Assembly: GCA_000499405.2 (NCBI GenBank)
Contig: HG738138.1
Location: 9,918,888 to 9,982,887 of the forward strand
Direction: 5' to 3'
DNA: 64,000 bases
Origin: Onchocerca volvulus
Taxonomy: Eukaryota > Nematoda > Chromadorea > Rhabditida > Onchocercidae
Shown: positions 1-13,362 of the stretch, piece by piece
Layout of the letters: every line of letters begins with the position of its first letter
How positions within the stretch are numbered: position 1 is the stretch's first letter
Notes under the pieces: model-generated
Told to the model about the DNA's origin: nothing
Database searches by the model: none
The model's input: the letters and a program-made list of their open reading frames with translations, nothing else
Translations under genes and position numbers: made by a program

Positions 1-98
1 AAAATGTTTGTCGCATTTGCATTTATAATATTGATTATCTACTACATGTGATTCGAGTTTCTGGTTATCATAATCGTTATACGAAAAAAATCTTCCAG

Positions 99-3000
99 GA
101 GGAAAACCCAAGTACAAGTAGTTTAGTTTCGGTATCGACTGAATCACTTTTGTATGGAAAGGCAAGTACGAGTTCAAGTTGCACAACTGTTGCTAGGACT
201 GATGATCAAGGCAAGTAATTAATATTTTTATTTTTCACTTTTGTTTTTGGCTTTAGCTCTTGATTTGCTTAATGATTGCTGCGGAAGTTTTGCTAGATGA
301 ATCATGAGTAGTTCTAAATTGTCGGTTTAAAAGGAGAGTTTCGCTTCATTCATGCAAATTTTTACCAAGCTTGCACTTAAAAGATCAGCTATAAGTTCTT
401 ATGTAATGAAGCATCGGAGTTGCGGAATATTTAAAAATTCGATAACCTCCGATATAATGACAAGGATTAAAGAGAGATTGAAACAGGTTGTGGATTATGT
501 ATTTTCTGAAAGTTTCGTTGAAATACCATTTCATTTGTCATTATTGGGATTAATTGTTGTGTTTTTACATTGAATGTTTACCTAACAATGTTTCCGTGCA
601 CTGTTGATTGGTGCTTTTCGCTTAAATTCGATCTCTCTACAATGCTTAGGTTTACAAGAATGGAAATTAGTTTGAGGGCAATGACAATAAGTAGCAAAAA
701 TTAATTGATCTTTTCTCTGTGAACTGTTTAAATTATTTCAGTGAAAAAATCGACGAGTCAGCAAGAGGACGTTCTTTCAGCATTGCAGAAACAACCAAGG
801 TCCTCAGAACAAAAGTGAGTATCACTTTTATAGATTGATTTGATATCTTGAAGATAGAGAGTTATTACCATCCTCTGATATTTAAAATGATACGCATGTT
901 TTGTGAATAGTACATATCTGATGTATTTCAGCGATCAAATAGGGCGAAAGGTGATTGATTTGAAAAGTATTACGAATGAAGAACCTCTTATAGATGTTTA
1001 TTTTTCGCACGCTCTTTCCGGAAGTGGTGGAATAGCTGTTTGCGGAAAAGTTAGTATTTTACCCAGTGAATTTCCGAAAGTTTCTTTTCTCGATGTTAGA
1101 TGAAGATTTATAATATTTTTGTTATAAATCATTTTTTTTTTTTTTTTCTGGAAACACCAATTCAGAATTCCTATGGTAATGTTGTTCGCTATAAAGCAGC
1201 AGCAAAGTGTTGTGACTAGTAGCAAAACTCATTTTTGTCTTCATTTTTTAGGTAAATTGGTTGTCTATGTAATATGGATTTCCTTATTTCCGAGTCACAA
1301 ATAAAGCAGTAGGGATTTTTCCTGATATGTCTTTGACTGTCACAGCTGAAAAAGAAAGTTAATGTCATATTATACTACAGGAGGATGATATTGATAAACT
1401 TAAAAATGACCGACCATTGAACTTGAGGATGAATGATGGTCACGATGTTAGTAGTGTTGGTTCACAAATGGCTGAAATATTGAAACCACAACATTCCTCA
1501 CAAAGGTATGTTCAGCGTATGCCAATCAAATGGCTCATATTGTTTTTATTTACCGGTCGATCACTTATTCGTAATTACAGAATAAAAGACTATGATTTCT
1601 GTGGGCTTTATGCGTTATTTACTGAACAGGATAGCGTATTCTAATGTCTTGTATCCAAAAATTTACATATATTTGTAAGTATTGTGCAGTTGCACTTTGC
1701 CTCAGTTCTATTGCTAATGCAAGTACTAAGCGGTTGTTTCGTCTTTTCTGAAAAGTTTTCATGGATTGTTTTGTAAATCGTTTAGTGCTGAAGTTAGTCT
1801 ATTTAAAGTTTTTTTTGTTTTTACTCCTCACCGATTATTGCGCCTGCTTCGCTTGGTTGTCTTTGTAAAGTTTGAGAAGGGGAATTTTTCTTAATACACC
1901 TGTCTTTCCATATTAAATTTTCAGAAATCTCTGCATATCTTATAAGATCTCCGCATTATAGTAGTCAATTTGTAGGGCTGGTGATGTGAAGGATGATGGT
2001 GTTAGTGATGGCAATAAAGCTGGGGAGAAGATTAATGAAGGAGTGAAGGATGGATCTCAGAAAAATGGTAAAAATGATGCGAGTAAAAGTACGCCAGTCG
2101 AAAATGTTAGGGGGAAGTTAGAAAAACACAAAATTGGAGGAAAAAGCAATGAGTGGAAAAAAGTTGCAAAAAAGACAACAGCAGAGAGTTCTTTATCAGT
2201 GATCGTTGATAGCATCACCAAAAGTTCAACAAATGATGATACTCCTGTGTCTCGTAAGCTTCCAGTTGTTATATATACCTTTCATCAACAATTTTCTTGG
2301 CATAACTTATAAAAATTTATGTCAAGAATTTATGCATTATTTTTGTTTGCTCCAATATTTGTAATATTAATACTTAGTTTCTTCAAAGATATTCGATATT
2401 ATAATGCATTTTTTTTTTTTTTTTTTTTTGTGTGGGCTAAATCATATTTAAAGTAAAAGTATCGGCCTTATAAGAAGAATTCAGAATCCACATATTATTC
2501 ATTATCCCTAAGCCAACTAAGATATGTAGATGTTTATTTCATCTTCTAACAAGTAGCAGCGTTTTTATATCGATCTCAAATTCTTGTGATATCCCATTCT
2601 TCTTTGCTTTTTTTTAAATGGGCCTATTTTTTATTGTAATTGAAACTAATTTTTATGATTTTTGTTTAAAGTAATACAAGAAGCAATGCACTGAGTGGAA
2701 TATTAATTTGAGGACTGCTTTTTGTTGTTATGTCTTTTAAGAAGATCGTCCTTTTTTTTTGTTTTCAGATCTAAAGACGCTCAAGGTGGTTTTATCACGA
2801 CCAACTGGACAAAAAGTATTCACTGCTCTGTCACCATCCAGTAAGGATTTTTCTGCTGTTCTCTTTTAGAATGGCTCTGCTTTTTTTAGTTCCTTTTCAC
2901 CGGACATCTTTGATATTCCTTATTTAGGTGGCACCGAACAGACAGTCAAAGATGTGGAAAAGACATATGATTCAGGAAATATGCAGGGTAATGCAAGTAT

Positions 3001-6000
3001 AACGCCGTTTACAGTTGATGAGCCACAAATTGCAAAAGATATTTGTGAGAAAAAAAAGAAGCATAAGAAGGTAATTTTATTGTTGATAGTGAATTAGTAT
3101 CGTAAAACTCGAGCAGTGCTATCGAATTGCTTTTAACACAATGATTTCAAGGAAAAGGATCGAAGTAAACATCATAGCAAGGAACATAAACGAAAGGATA
3201 AACGGAAGTACAAAGAACACAAGAAAAGCAAGACAAAAGACAAGGAAAAGAAATATATCAAACTAAGACCTGAAAAACTTTGCTTAAAACGATCTGGCGA
3301 GCATATCCGTAGGTCTTGCAAAATTGTTTTGCATTTTTCTATGTCCGCATTGTACAAATCAATTTTACATTATTCGCTGTCTCTAAACTGTCTAACTCTT
3401 CCAATTTTTCAAATGTTAAGAATGAATTGAATTATGATCCTTTATGGCTTTTAGCTAGAAATTCATCATTTATCGTAAATTAATCACTGAAAAAAGTGGT
3501 GTATGAAGTGTTCATGAAAGATAATATTTTCTACTTTAAACAAATTGTTACAGTGTCAGATGAAATGCCTACTCCGAAAATACCTAAACTGAAAATCCGA
3601 TTTGGATCTAACTCGAATGGCATTAATGCTTCGCCATCAGGTATTGTCTCTGCAACTTCGCCGATTATCCTGACTTCTGCTTTGTCGTCTGTTCAACCGT
3701 AAGCTTTTCTGCAAAAAGTTATTTATGTTGCATATTTTCTTCAGTTGATTTTTTTTTTCTCGTTATTCAATTGCTACTTTTTATTGGTCATTTTCAGGTC
3801 AGAGAGAGATGTTCCCTCATTAGTCGATCAAAACAGTCAGGTTATGCAACCCACAAATAAGGTAGAAGATACAGCGGCTTCCAGTCCATATACATCTCTC
3901 AGATCTGATGGAAATATTAAATCTCGAAAACGACAGCCAGTGACCAAGGCAGAGGTTACATTTTTTCAAATGAATTTCCATTTTAACAAATTTCGTTTTT
4001 TTTGTTTTTATCATGGTTTATCTTCACGTGTCCCTTTATTTATTTATTCGTTTCCATAACTTCGCTGTTGAATAGCTTATCCACGAATTGATCTGAACAA
4101 TTTAGAATGTAGTATGAGTTGTTGAATTGCTTTTGTAGCGTCTTCTCTTTAGAAAGGAATTTGCTGACTGTTAGCTATGTTTATCTCAGTTGTTTAAAAA
4201 TCTTTTTTTTTTTTTTTTTTTTGAGGCCCAAGATAAAAGTAATTATATAGATTAATATGAGTAGATTTTCGTTGTCTTATAATTTGTGAGCGTCAACTTA
4301 CTAAAATTAAATACTGGGAGGAGTTAAATGTTACTGTTAAAAAAGCTATTTTCATTGGTGATGAGGTAATTTATAACTCGATAAGTCTTACTTCCACGAC
4401 CATACTTAATATTTTTTGCGGGCTGATTATAGTTTTCAGCCACTACACTTATTTTTGAAGAGTGGAATAGGATGAATGAGTCATCGAGTGCTAGTTAGGA
4501 TAATGATGACCATTGATTTGTTATTTATAAAAATGTATTTCTGGACGAATAAAAGTATTCAGTTAGAGCCGCCATTTGCTATCGGCTCTGTCCCTTTAGG
4601 GAATAATGAGAAAGTTGATTCCGCTACCGGATATTTCGGGTTTGTATATAGTTTAAAAGAGAATAATTTTTTGAATTTCAAAGAGCATAATTTTAATGAG
4701 ACTGAATTGGTCATTGACAATGAAATTTTCAGTTAAAAGCGCTGCCGAAATTGCCATTGAAAGCGAGAACTTGTGGAACTAAAGAGTAAGTTATGTGAGG
4801 ATGCAGTTGCATTTTTAAATTCGTTCAGGTGGACACGTTACATTTTATAAGCTTTGCTCTTCTGTTGCTTCCACAGTTTTTGAATAGTGTTCTTCATGTC
4901 TCTTCGCTTTATTTCGCTTTATTCTTGCCCATCTCTCTTTATTCTTTTTTTATTTTTGATCATAGAAATCTTGAAATCATTTGCTGTTTTAGTTATTCGC
5001 GTATACATTTCATCTTTTTCCAATCGATATTTTTGCTGCGCTTTTATACAGATATCCTTTTGTTTTCCGTACTTGTTGGTTTGCTTTGCGTTTTCCCGAA
5101 ACGATTTACTGCAAACTCCACTGTCATAACCGTCAGTGTTCATATTGCTCTATAGCCTTTAACTGTATATAAAATTATCCATCCAGGTTCATCTGTACAT
5201 AAGGTCATAGAGATCTCAACCTGTTTAAAGAGCTTTATTTTAAGCTTTTCTGCACATGTTATTGTGCCCTTCAGCATCAGTGAAGAAATATGTTCTAAGT
5301 AAATGTAGGATGAGGATAAGGCAAATGTGCTCTGTTTATTACTCGTATTGTCATATTTTAGGACTATTTTTATTTTGTTGCATTCAGTTTTGTGTGTTCT
5401 TTCGCAACAGCCAACACTAAAAGATTAGCACCCTATCTGTTTTTATTCCATTAGCACTTTGCTTAGTTACTTTATATCTTTCGGTCAAGTAACATCTTTG
5501 TCGTGTTCATCATGTTTCTTCAAGTATTGTTTATAAAGAAAATAAAATGCGGAAAGTGGGGAATGAGGATGGTACTCCTACTGGTCGTAGTTTCATATTA
5601 GAAACTACGTCTCGGTGTTTTATCTGAATTAAGATGTATGCGTTACTGTTTAGTGCCCTCTGATTGCTGGGAAGTGGTGGCGCCGTCTCGCTTCTTTTAA
5701 CAGGCTTCTGTTATTCTGCTTTCGTAGTAATTGTGTACCATTAACGGATGAAAAGCCTGATGCCCGCTGCCCAGCACGCCAAGAGGACTTTAAAATAACG
5801 CACCGGTGCTTTGTGTCATGTTACAATTTCGCATTGAATGTTCGGAAATAAAGTTTTATCCTTTACTTTCCTTTTCCATACAGTACTTAAAAGCCGGTCA
5901 TTATCTTAAGGTCTTCAATGGTACGCGGAAGCCAAGCAACATTGTTTTGATATCATTTTGCATTGTCTTATATCTAGTATACCATTGCTCACCTTCAGTT

Positions 6001-8923
6001 ATGTCCTTTTTTTTTTTTTTTCGGATTTTTGGATCTACAAAACTACGTTTTGTTAGGAAGTGCTGAACCAGTCTTCCAGTCACGACAATTTCGTACCGCT
6101 TCAGTAAATCCAGTACCAAAAATTTTTGTCACTTACGAAACAGTCTAACAACCCACTAGAAACATCGAAATTTCGAGGACTGGATCTCCAATAATTTTAA
6201 GGAGCCCAATTGCCTAAGATTTTTATCCTTCGTACCTCTTATTAATTTAAGCATTTAGCAAAATTTCCAGCTCTTAGCACTTCCTGAGCAAAGCAGAACT
6301 CGAATCATCTTCTGCGGATTCGGAATAGATTGTTCTAATCTCGTATGTTGGTGAGAGTAAAGGTAAATATTTCAGGGGAAGTGGATTCACGGGTGGACAA
6401 GGATCAGCTGAAGTAGCCGCCAACCATGTTATTTCTAGAACCGATGCTGGGTCTGAACAAAGAAGTCACATGCAACAATCAGCGGGTAAGCATTTACGCC
6501 TGGACGATAGGAAGAAAGACTTCGGAAGCTGCTTCGATACCTATGGCGCTGCTGCTTTCAGTTCAACTGAAAAAGTGTTCAAAACTACAGGGAAAGAAAG
6601 AAACAGTGAAAGTGGTATTCGAGGTATGACGCCTAAGTATGATGTGAAAAGTCTGGGACAGCTGCCACCTGCCGACGCTTTTAGTACATTTTTGACCGAT
6701 GAACGATGCCAGGAAAAGGAGTCCTCAAAGAGAGATTTGGAAATACTGAAAAAAAGAATGGATCAAATACATGCTGAAGAGTTGGATCCAGTGAAGGCAA
6801 AGTTAGGGAAGGAAAAGGATCATTTTAAGCGTGTGTGCGACGGTGACTTACTATTTGACAAGGAAAAGCTGTATGTCAAAGACCGGACTTCTGGAAAATT
6901 GAAGAGTAAAGAATCAGAAGAGGGGAAAAAGGAACGACAACACTACAGCTTCGAGAAAGTGAAGGAGAGTAGGCGAGAAAGGGAGATACTCCATATACAA
7001 AGTGCTCGTGGGAAGGAAAGGGATCAAACCAAACGAGACGAGAAAGGTATGGGAATAGCAGGTGAAAAGAAGGAAGCACAGCAAGATCGACAAAATGAAA
7101 AGGGGAATGATGAAAGTGATAAGGGGAAAGGGAAGAAAATGGGATTGGTGGGCGTAAGATCGGGCGATATTTCGGGTGATTGCATTGCAGAGAATGACAA
7201 GAAACATCGGGAGAAATTGGGGAAAATTACTGGATCTGGAGAGCGACATAAGCGGAAGGGTACCAATAAGGATGAGGAATCTGGTAAAGATATGGAGAAA
7301 GCTGCAAAAGGATATACGAAAGAAAAAGGATGCTCGAGTGAGACGAAGGACAAGGGAAAACATTACAGCAAAAAAGCTGATATGGAAGAGAAGATTAAAG
7401 GTTGTGACAAGGAATTCAAGGATATGGAGAAACGAAGAAAACATTCAAGTGGTTGGGGTAAAGAGCATAGTACTGGGAAAAGTAGCAAAGAAGTCGAGAA
7501 AATTTCTTCTGGCGAAGAAGAGGACTTTGGCGGTCCAAGTTATGTAAAGACGAAGAATTCCGGTAAAGATGGACTTATGGGTGATCCTAGCAATTCCTGT
7601 CTTCCGTGCAATCCCTTGCTAAAAACTGAACAAGGTAACTGTATTTCATTAACTCTATTCCCCGGTCTTTGAAGGATTACGTTTTTTTTCCTCTATTTGA
7701 ATTTACTCACCTTTTGTTAGGTAACATTAGGTAGAGAAATCTCTACACCTATATGTTCACTTCCTCTCGCTGAGAAATGGAAATATTCGGACCCGTAAGA
7801 GCTCTCTCTATGAATCTGAAAAGAGCACAAATTGGGGTTTATTAGATATATAGAATCTTGATAGACGTTAGATATTGTTGATTTGTCAATTATAGGTATA
7901 GTAGATCGTGGAGAAGGGATCAGCTTATGAATTGAAAATTGATGGAGCAAAAAGATTGATGCTCTATCATAGATTATGAAATCTTTTGGTACTGATTGTG
8001 AACTTCTTTGGACTAGGTTGTATGTATAAGACTTCGCCAAATCTAGTTCTCATAAAATGTGCTGATATCGTTTGATGGATAAGCATGTTTTTGATGGATT
8101 GGTTTATATTTAGGAAAATTGTAGTTCGTTGTGTTTCTAGTCATATTTGCGAAAGAACAACTATCAAAGCGATGCAGCGCTGATAGTGATATTTTTGGGA
8201 GCGTATCACCGACTGTTGATTCGCTGACAAAATCTTCGGATAAGGTAATTTCCAGACAGTTTCAAAAGTTCATGATTTTCAGAAAGGATTAAGAAAATAT
8301 GTCAGTTGCGATTGGCTGTCTCTTTGTTTTTCAATTAGAGATGTAGATGTAAAAAGTAATATTACAGGCTTTTAAAAATCTTTTGTTCTGTCGTGGTGTT
8401 ACAGTAAGTATAAGCTTCCAATAATTCTTTAAATGAGATCGCAGGAGTATGCATTGAATTTTCTTAAAATTGTTGGAATATCGGAATTGAGATTTATGGT
8501 TATTGCCCCTATATTTGGAAAAACATTATATAGAAATCGTGACTGATGCATTGCTTACAATTATTTTAAATCTAGCTTTCTGTTCATTTGAGAAATCTGC
8601 CACACTGGATAGTGATGACTCTTTGGATAATATGTGGATCTGTCCAGAATGTTCGGTTGCTTATGTGGAAGGCGCAACTGATATGGTTGGTTGTGATGCT
8701 TGTGACAACTGGTTCCACTGGTAAGTTCTTTTTTCAACATATTTCATGCTATTTGAATGTTTGTTAGCTATTATAATCCACTGTTATGTTATAATTCAGG
8801 AATTGCGTGGGTTTGTTGGTTGCACCGCCAGATGACGCTCCCTGGTATTGTCAAAATTGTGCGAAAAAAAAGCTTAAGAAGAAAAACTTGTTGAAGAGTT
8901 CTTCCAAGAAAGGCAAGAAGTGA
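99..8923 (+). CDS. taf-3: TAF3-like TFIID subunit with C-terminal PHD finger (5' truncated by window)
   Basis: TAF3 is a TFIID subunit whose PHD finger binds H3K4me3 at promoters. Sixteen in-phase exons (1042 codons) can be joined: 99-210, 742-814, 932-1049, 1381-1505, 1976-2253, 2769-2840, 2928-3070, 3152-3308, 3554-3698, 3798-3954, 4563-4643, 4733-4785, 6376-7634, 8141-8244, 8593-8720, 8800-8923. The middle is Lys/Glu/Ser-rich and low-complexity, especially the 1.26-kb exon. The last two exons encode a full C4HC3 PHD finger: WICPEC, then VGCDACDNWFHWNC, then APWYCQNC. The Trp before CPEC and the Met before VGC match the TAF3 aromatic cage. A lysine-rich tail follows, as in TAF3. The N-terminal histone fold must lie upstream of the window. 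The intron after exon 99-210 uses a GC donor; the alternative GT reading hits a stop in the next exon. Family call is strong; the weakest exons are 4563-4643 and 8141-8244. Confidence 0.85.
2409..2429. repeat. Poly(T) tract in TAF3-like intron
   Basis: A run of 21 T inside the intron 2254-2768. Similar T runs occur at 1133-1148 and 4204-4222 in other introns of the same gene. Confidence 0.9.
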
Positions 8924-10071
8924 TATGGTTGTGATAATATTTGCATTAATTTATAATATTTTTAATTTTTTTCAGTTTTCGGAGGTCAGCAAATTTAAAA
9001 GCTGCTTCTCTCTGTTAGTTATTTAACTGTGGGTATGTTTTCAAGTAGACCACATAAATTTATCTTTTAGCTTTTTATTATTGAAAGATTTGTCCTACTA
9101 GAGTACGTTCATATTTCAATACGACCGTTCAAAGAGCACTTTCCCTATCTATTTCGCTACCTTTTTTTCTATCTGTATTGCTTTCTTGCTCATTTCTATG
9201 AATTCTTAGTATTGCATGCATCTATGTGGGAATTTTTTTGCTCGTATGTATAGTTATTGCAAAATCTTAGTGATTCTAATTTAGAGTTCAGCAGTGGCAG
9301 AGAAGTGAACTCAAAATCTACAAGTAGACAGTGTCATGATCTGCAGCAGGTCATCAGACCAAACTATCGATAATTAAATTAATGCGATGTTAATGTAAAG
9401 CTGACCTCCTTTCATTTTAAAAAGTGTTTTGAATATTTGTAATTGTAAAACAATTTTACTAATCATTTGCTCAACGTAATGTAAACATTCTTGTATGACC
9501 GTTCTTTTGGTATTTGGAAGCATTGTATAACAGTGATGAGGGTTGCATTAAGAAAGGAAAGGCAACATCATATCGTGTCGTAATCCTCATTTTCACTCTT
9601 CATAAAAAGGGTGAAGGAGCTCAGGAGAGTAATTCGGATGTTTTTAGAAAAGCAGTCATTCCTACTTGTCTTTATTGTTGCTGCTGTTTATTTGCTACCC
9701 CTCTTGGTGTCTTTCCGTTTTTATCGTTTTTATGGGACACAAATATAAAATGTTTTGTTCGGATGATCATTGCTTGTTGCTTGTTTTAGAATTTAAGTGG
9801 AGATATGCCATTAGTGTGTGTGTTGTGTTTTTTGTTTGTTCCATTACAGTCTTGTATTTTGGTCGTTTTCAATCATATATATATGTCAACAGAACTGTTG
9901 TTCTGTTGTTCTGTAACATTAACTTAAGACGGAAGAACGAGCAAATAGTATCAAATATCAGATCCAAGTTATCAAACTGTAGTTCATCTATTCATGTACA
10001 CTTTGCCTGTGGGAGTTTGCTATTTGCACTATGTATTTACAGTTTCTTTAAATCTGTTTAATCTCTGATAG
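8924..10071. other. Intergenic / 3'-flanking, no supported gene
   Basis: This is the AT-rich 3' flank of the TAF3-like gene. A short stretch near 9514-9625 reads as possible coding (ending in GKATSYRV before a GT), but it has no recognisable family and no confirmed partner exon. The other open frames here are T-rich and low-complexity. Confidence 0.5.
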
Positions 10072-11090
10072 TGACGAAGCTCGATGGTTTGTAGCTCAGG
10101 CTACTGCGTTTATGAGACTACAGTTAATGGATAAGAAATTTTTAAAGATGTTTGTAAACTTCCACTTAAAATCACATTCCGATTGCAAAGCTACCAAAGA
10201 AGTGATCGGATGGTGTAGTCTTATAAATACTGCTGGAAATCAGTGGACAGAGGATGCTTATTTCGTATCAACTCCCTAATTTTATGATTCCTCGATCTTT
10301 TCGGGCTTGAAAGTTTATGGATTGGCAGTGAAGAATTTAGGACTTATTGTTTTCTGGCATTTACAATTTGAAGTTGGGCCACATAACATGAACAGATATA
10401 TGTTGGACTTAGGCTTCATCTCGTGAGTTTTTGCATCTGCAGAAATATGTGAAGTAGGGTTAGAAATTTTCAAGGAATGTTTTATACAGATATGTTTAAC
10501 ACTTTAATGATGGTTCATTTTGATCCGATTCCAAATTGCGCACCAACTACTCAATTTCTCAAAGATTACTGGAACGTATATATGCCGCTTATTCGATTTC
10601 TCGCTCTTGTGGCTCTACAATGCTACATCCATGAAAATTTCCCAGATTTAATGCTTATTTTTTGAATTTCACATGTTGATTAAGCATTTTAGAAGTGGAT
10701 AAATTATAATAGAAAATAGCAATGTGGATGAATGAGCTAAAATGCTCTTTGTCGATGACCTGTGCACTTAATTTTCCATTTTTAATGGCAACTGTTTCTG
10801 TGAAACGGGTTTTCTGCTTATTAGCTTTTCTATATTGTCTTTTAGCCAAAAAAGGACCAACTTTTTGAATTGATTCTGCAAATGGCCACCGAAATTTTGA
10901 CATATTTGAGTAACGTATCTACCATTACCAACGCCGGCTACGAACTTTTTCATCAGAACTTTGGCAAGGCATTCCAAGTTATTAAATAGTCGATTAAAGG
11001 CTTCTTGGCTCAAAATATGAGCAATTTACAAACAATCAGATTAAAGGAAGGCATTAGTATACTTATATTAGCGTTCAGTGAATTAAAAAT
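10072..11090 (+). pseudogene. Coding-like sequence with in-frame stops, unknown family (possible decayed gene)
   Basis: The + strand holds long stretches with normal protein composition, interrupted by single stops. From about 10072 the frame reads DEARWFVAQATAFMRLQLMD and on to NQWTEDAYFVSTP, hits TAA at 10277-10279, and then continues in the same frame through VYGLAVKNLGLIVFWHLQFE to a good GT donor near 10423. A second block, after an acceptor near 10850, reads KKDQLFELILQMATEILTYL and on to GYELFHQNFGKAFQVIK, stops at TAG, and continues with similar composition. A possible middle exon (about 10470-10580) does not join in phase. I do not recognise the protein. It could be a decayed gene, or a live gene whose exon structure I have not solved. 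Confidence 0.4.
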
Positions 11091-11456
11091 AAAACGGAAA
11101 CACTAAATATGCTTCAGGATACATTTGGTAATGACAAAGATGTGTTCACCTTTAGTATTCCTGGTGTATCTACTAAATAGTCCTTTTAGCACACTCTGAA
11201 CATGATTCTGAACATTTCATGCGTGTCAGAGAATTCTGAAAAACATCGAACTAATTTAAGCAATGAGAGTGATATGAATCAAATGACATTATACTGCTCC
11301 TCAATCATCCGAAATTGAAACTTTGCACTCTTACCAGGAACTGTAGATAATTACAAGGTCACTGTCCGGTTTCCGCCCATCAGTCCTTTATTAACGATTC
11401 AAAAATTCAGAGACATACATAACAAAGCATAACAATCTAGTTTCGAGAACAACGCA

Positions 11457-13362
11457 ATGCTTCATTTTCTATCTGTTTTTCTTCTGGCTTCATTGGCTCC
11501 ATTTGGTATTTCTGATATTATTAAAACAGTTAGTTTGTCACGTATTCTTAATTTATTCACAATTCTGATAAGAATGGTCAGTGGCTAAACGCCGTACGCT
11601 GTTCAGAATCAGGCGTTGCGTTAATGTCTAAGCAATTTCTATTAACAGTACGTAACTGCTCTGCGCATTAATTTAGCTTTCAAAAGATATTTTCTTTCGG
11701 CTATTTATTGCAAATTCCAATTCCCACTGTAGATGAAAGAAGGGTAAAGCAAAGTTGAGGTATTACGATCTAACTGCTCATCAAAGATTATTTGAGCTAT
11801 TTGTCTCTGCGAAAGCGTCAGTTGCACAGTCATCTGTTGAATGAATAGAGCATTCTCTCGATTTATGCAATGAAAAAAACAAAACTTCGAACAAAACTTA
11901 CATATCGTTGTTCAAAAAATACTTTTTTAAACATTTATTCAGAAAACAATTGATTTTTCAAAAAAATAAACTTCAAATATAAGATATTACAGGAAAGTGA
12001 AATTAAGAAGAATTGTAAAAGAATTGAAATAATTGTGCACAAGTACAAAGCACTTGGAGCATCGGAAATAGATGAAATCAAAGATGAACGATACGATTTC
12101 CGGTGAAAAATACTTCCGTAATTTTATGTTATCTGTCTATAGTAGTGTTATCAAAACTAAATATTGATACTAACCATACCTTCAGTGTTTATACAACTTC
12201 AGTGTTTTTACAACTAAATTGAAATTTTTCAAAAAATGAAGATGGAAAAGGCATATTCAGATTATCATTCTATTTAACCTTTCATACTATCAACCTATTC
12301 AGTTCCCTCTTCCCATCTTCTTTATACAAGTGACCACTTAGTAGTAAGTAACTCATGATTTTATTCGAAATAATTGACGAAATCTGATCTCGACCTCATT
12401 CGGGCAAAAAATTTGGAATATTTCAGATTTTGCGCTTGTGAGAATAAAACTGGGGAACCGGAAAGAAGTAACAGTTGTAGCTGTTCAACAGTTGTTAGCG
12501 GTCTTACAACTTATAACTCGATGCCACAAACACTTGATTCCTCTAGTTGCGTTCATAATCCTCAGTACAAAAAATGTCTTATCGCCCAAGTCACAGTTAA
12601 TACCACTCAGGTATTCTTGGACTCTTCATTTCAATTCGTCTTTTTTTACATTTAATTTTTGAAGAATCAGAATCAATTATTTGCAGAATCTGCTGTATAT
12701 AAAAATTAGTGTTGGATCGCGTCATTTAACAGATCCGCCGTACCAGTCAATTACGAATTCCAGATTTAAGAATACCGCTTTATTATCATGCTCAAAGGAT
12801 ATCCGCTGCCGGAATTGCATCCCCTGCAAAAGCGGATTCATCTTGTAAATATAACCCATAATTGCACTTTACACCTTAGTTATACTCTCCGATGCATAAC
12901 AAAAGTATCGCCGAAACCAGTTTGCTTTTTTACATTAATTTAGTAATTTTATATTGTTTAGACTCAATTACATCAGTTTGTCCAGTGCCACACCGGTTGA
13001 TTCAAAGCAAACATACTTACCAGCTGCTGTACAATCCGATAAGATGGGACGATGGCCAGTCAAATCATTAAAAACATTTTCTTTCACGGAAATAGAGGAT
13101 TTTAATAGTGTAAGTTCTGTTTTTTTTTTTTTTTTTTCAAATTGAAAAGCTTAGAAATCCATTAATCTTTTTATGCGAACGCTGCAAAGTCTCGGTATCG
13201 CTCCGTGAAAATTTTCCAAAGATTAAAATGATTGCAACAATTGTGTCATCTAAATGTGAGCCTTTTTGAGAACGGAAGTTCTTAAATAGAAATGATCCTC
13301 GGGAAAACTGTTCCCAGAAAACTTTTGTAGATTTGTGTCAGTTACTACTGGACTCAAATTAA
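11457..13362 (+). CDS. Unrecognised secreted cysteine-rich protein (about 263 aa, 7 exons)
   Basis: Seven exons join with matching phases: 11457-11528, 11573-11647, 11993-12102, 12427-12610, 12687-12844, 12962-13109, 13318-13362 (792 nt, 263 aa plus stop). The first 19 residues (MLHFLSVFLLASLAPFGIS) form a clear signal peptide. The mature part carries about a dozen cysteines, in groups such as FCACE, SCSCS and RCRNCIPC, and two possible N-glycosylation sites (NKT, NTT). This suggests an extracellular, disulfide-bonded protein. I recognise no domain. If the intron at 12845-12961 is not removed, the message stops at 12846-12848 and gives a 200-aa form, so the last two exons are less certain. 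The next gene downstream encodes a CAP-family protein, but nothing shows the two are linked. Confidence 0.6.

Noticed and set aside
4829..5155. T-rich 108-aa frame between TAF3-like exons
   Set aside because: It lies within the 1.6-kb intron 4786-6375; its Phe/Leu/Ser composition comes from T-rich DNA, and no splice phases fit.
6876..7444. Long minus-strand open frames (up to 176 aa) opposite the TAF3-like gene
   Set aside because: They are the complement of the Lys/Glu/Gly-rich 1.26-kb exon. AAG/GAA-rich coding gives CTT/TTC-rich, stop-poor antisense, and the predicted peptides are Leu/Phe/Ser low-complexity.
10655..11013. Minus-strand frames of 81-82 aa
   Set aside because: They begin without an ATG and carry no motif. 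The plus strand over the same bases has more protein-like composition, so these are probably shadows of the decayed plus-strand sequence.
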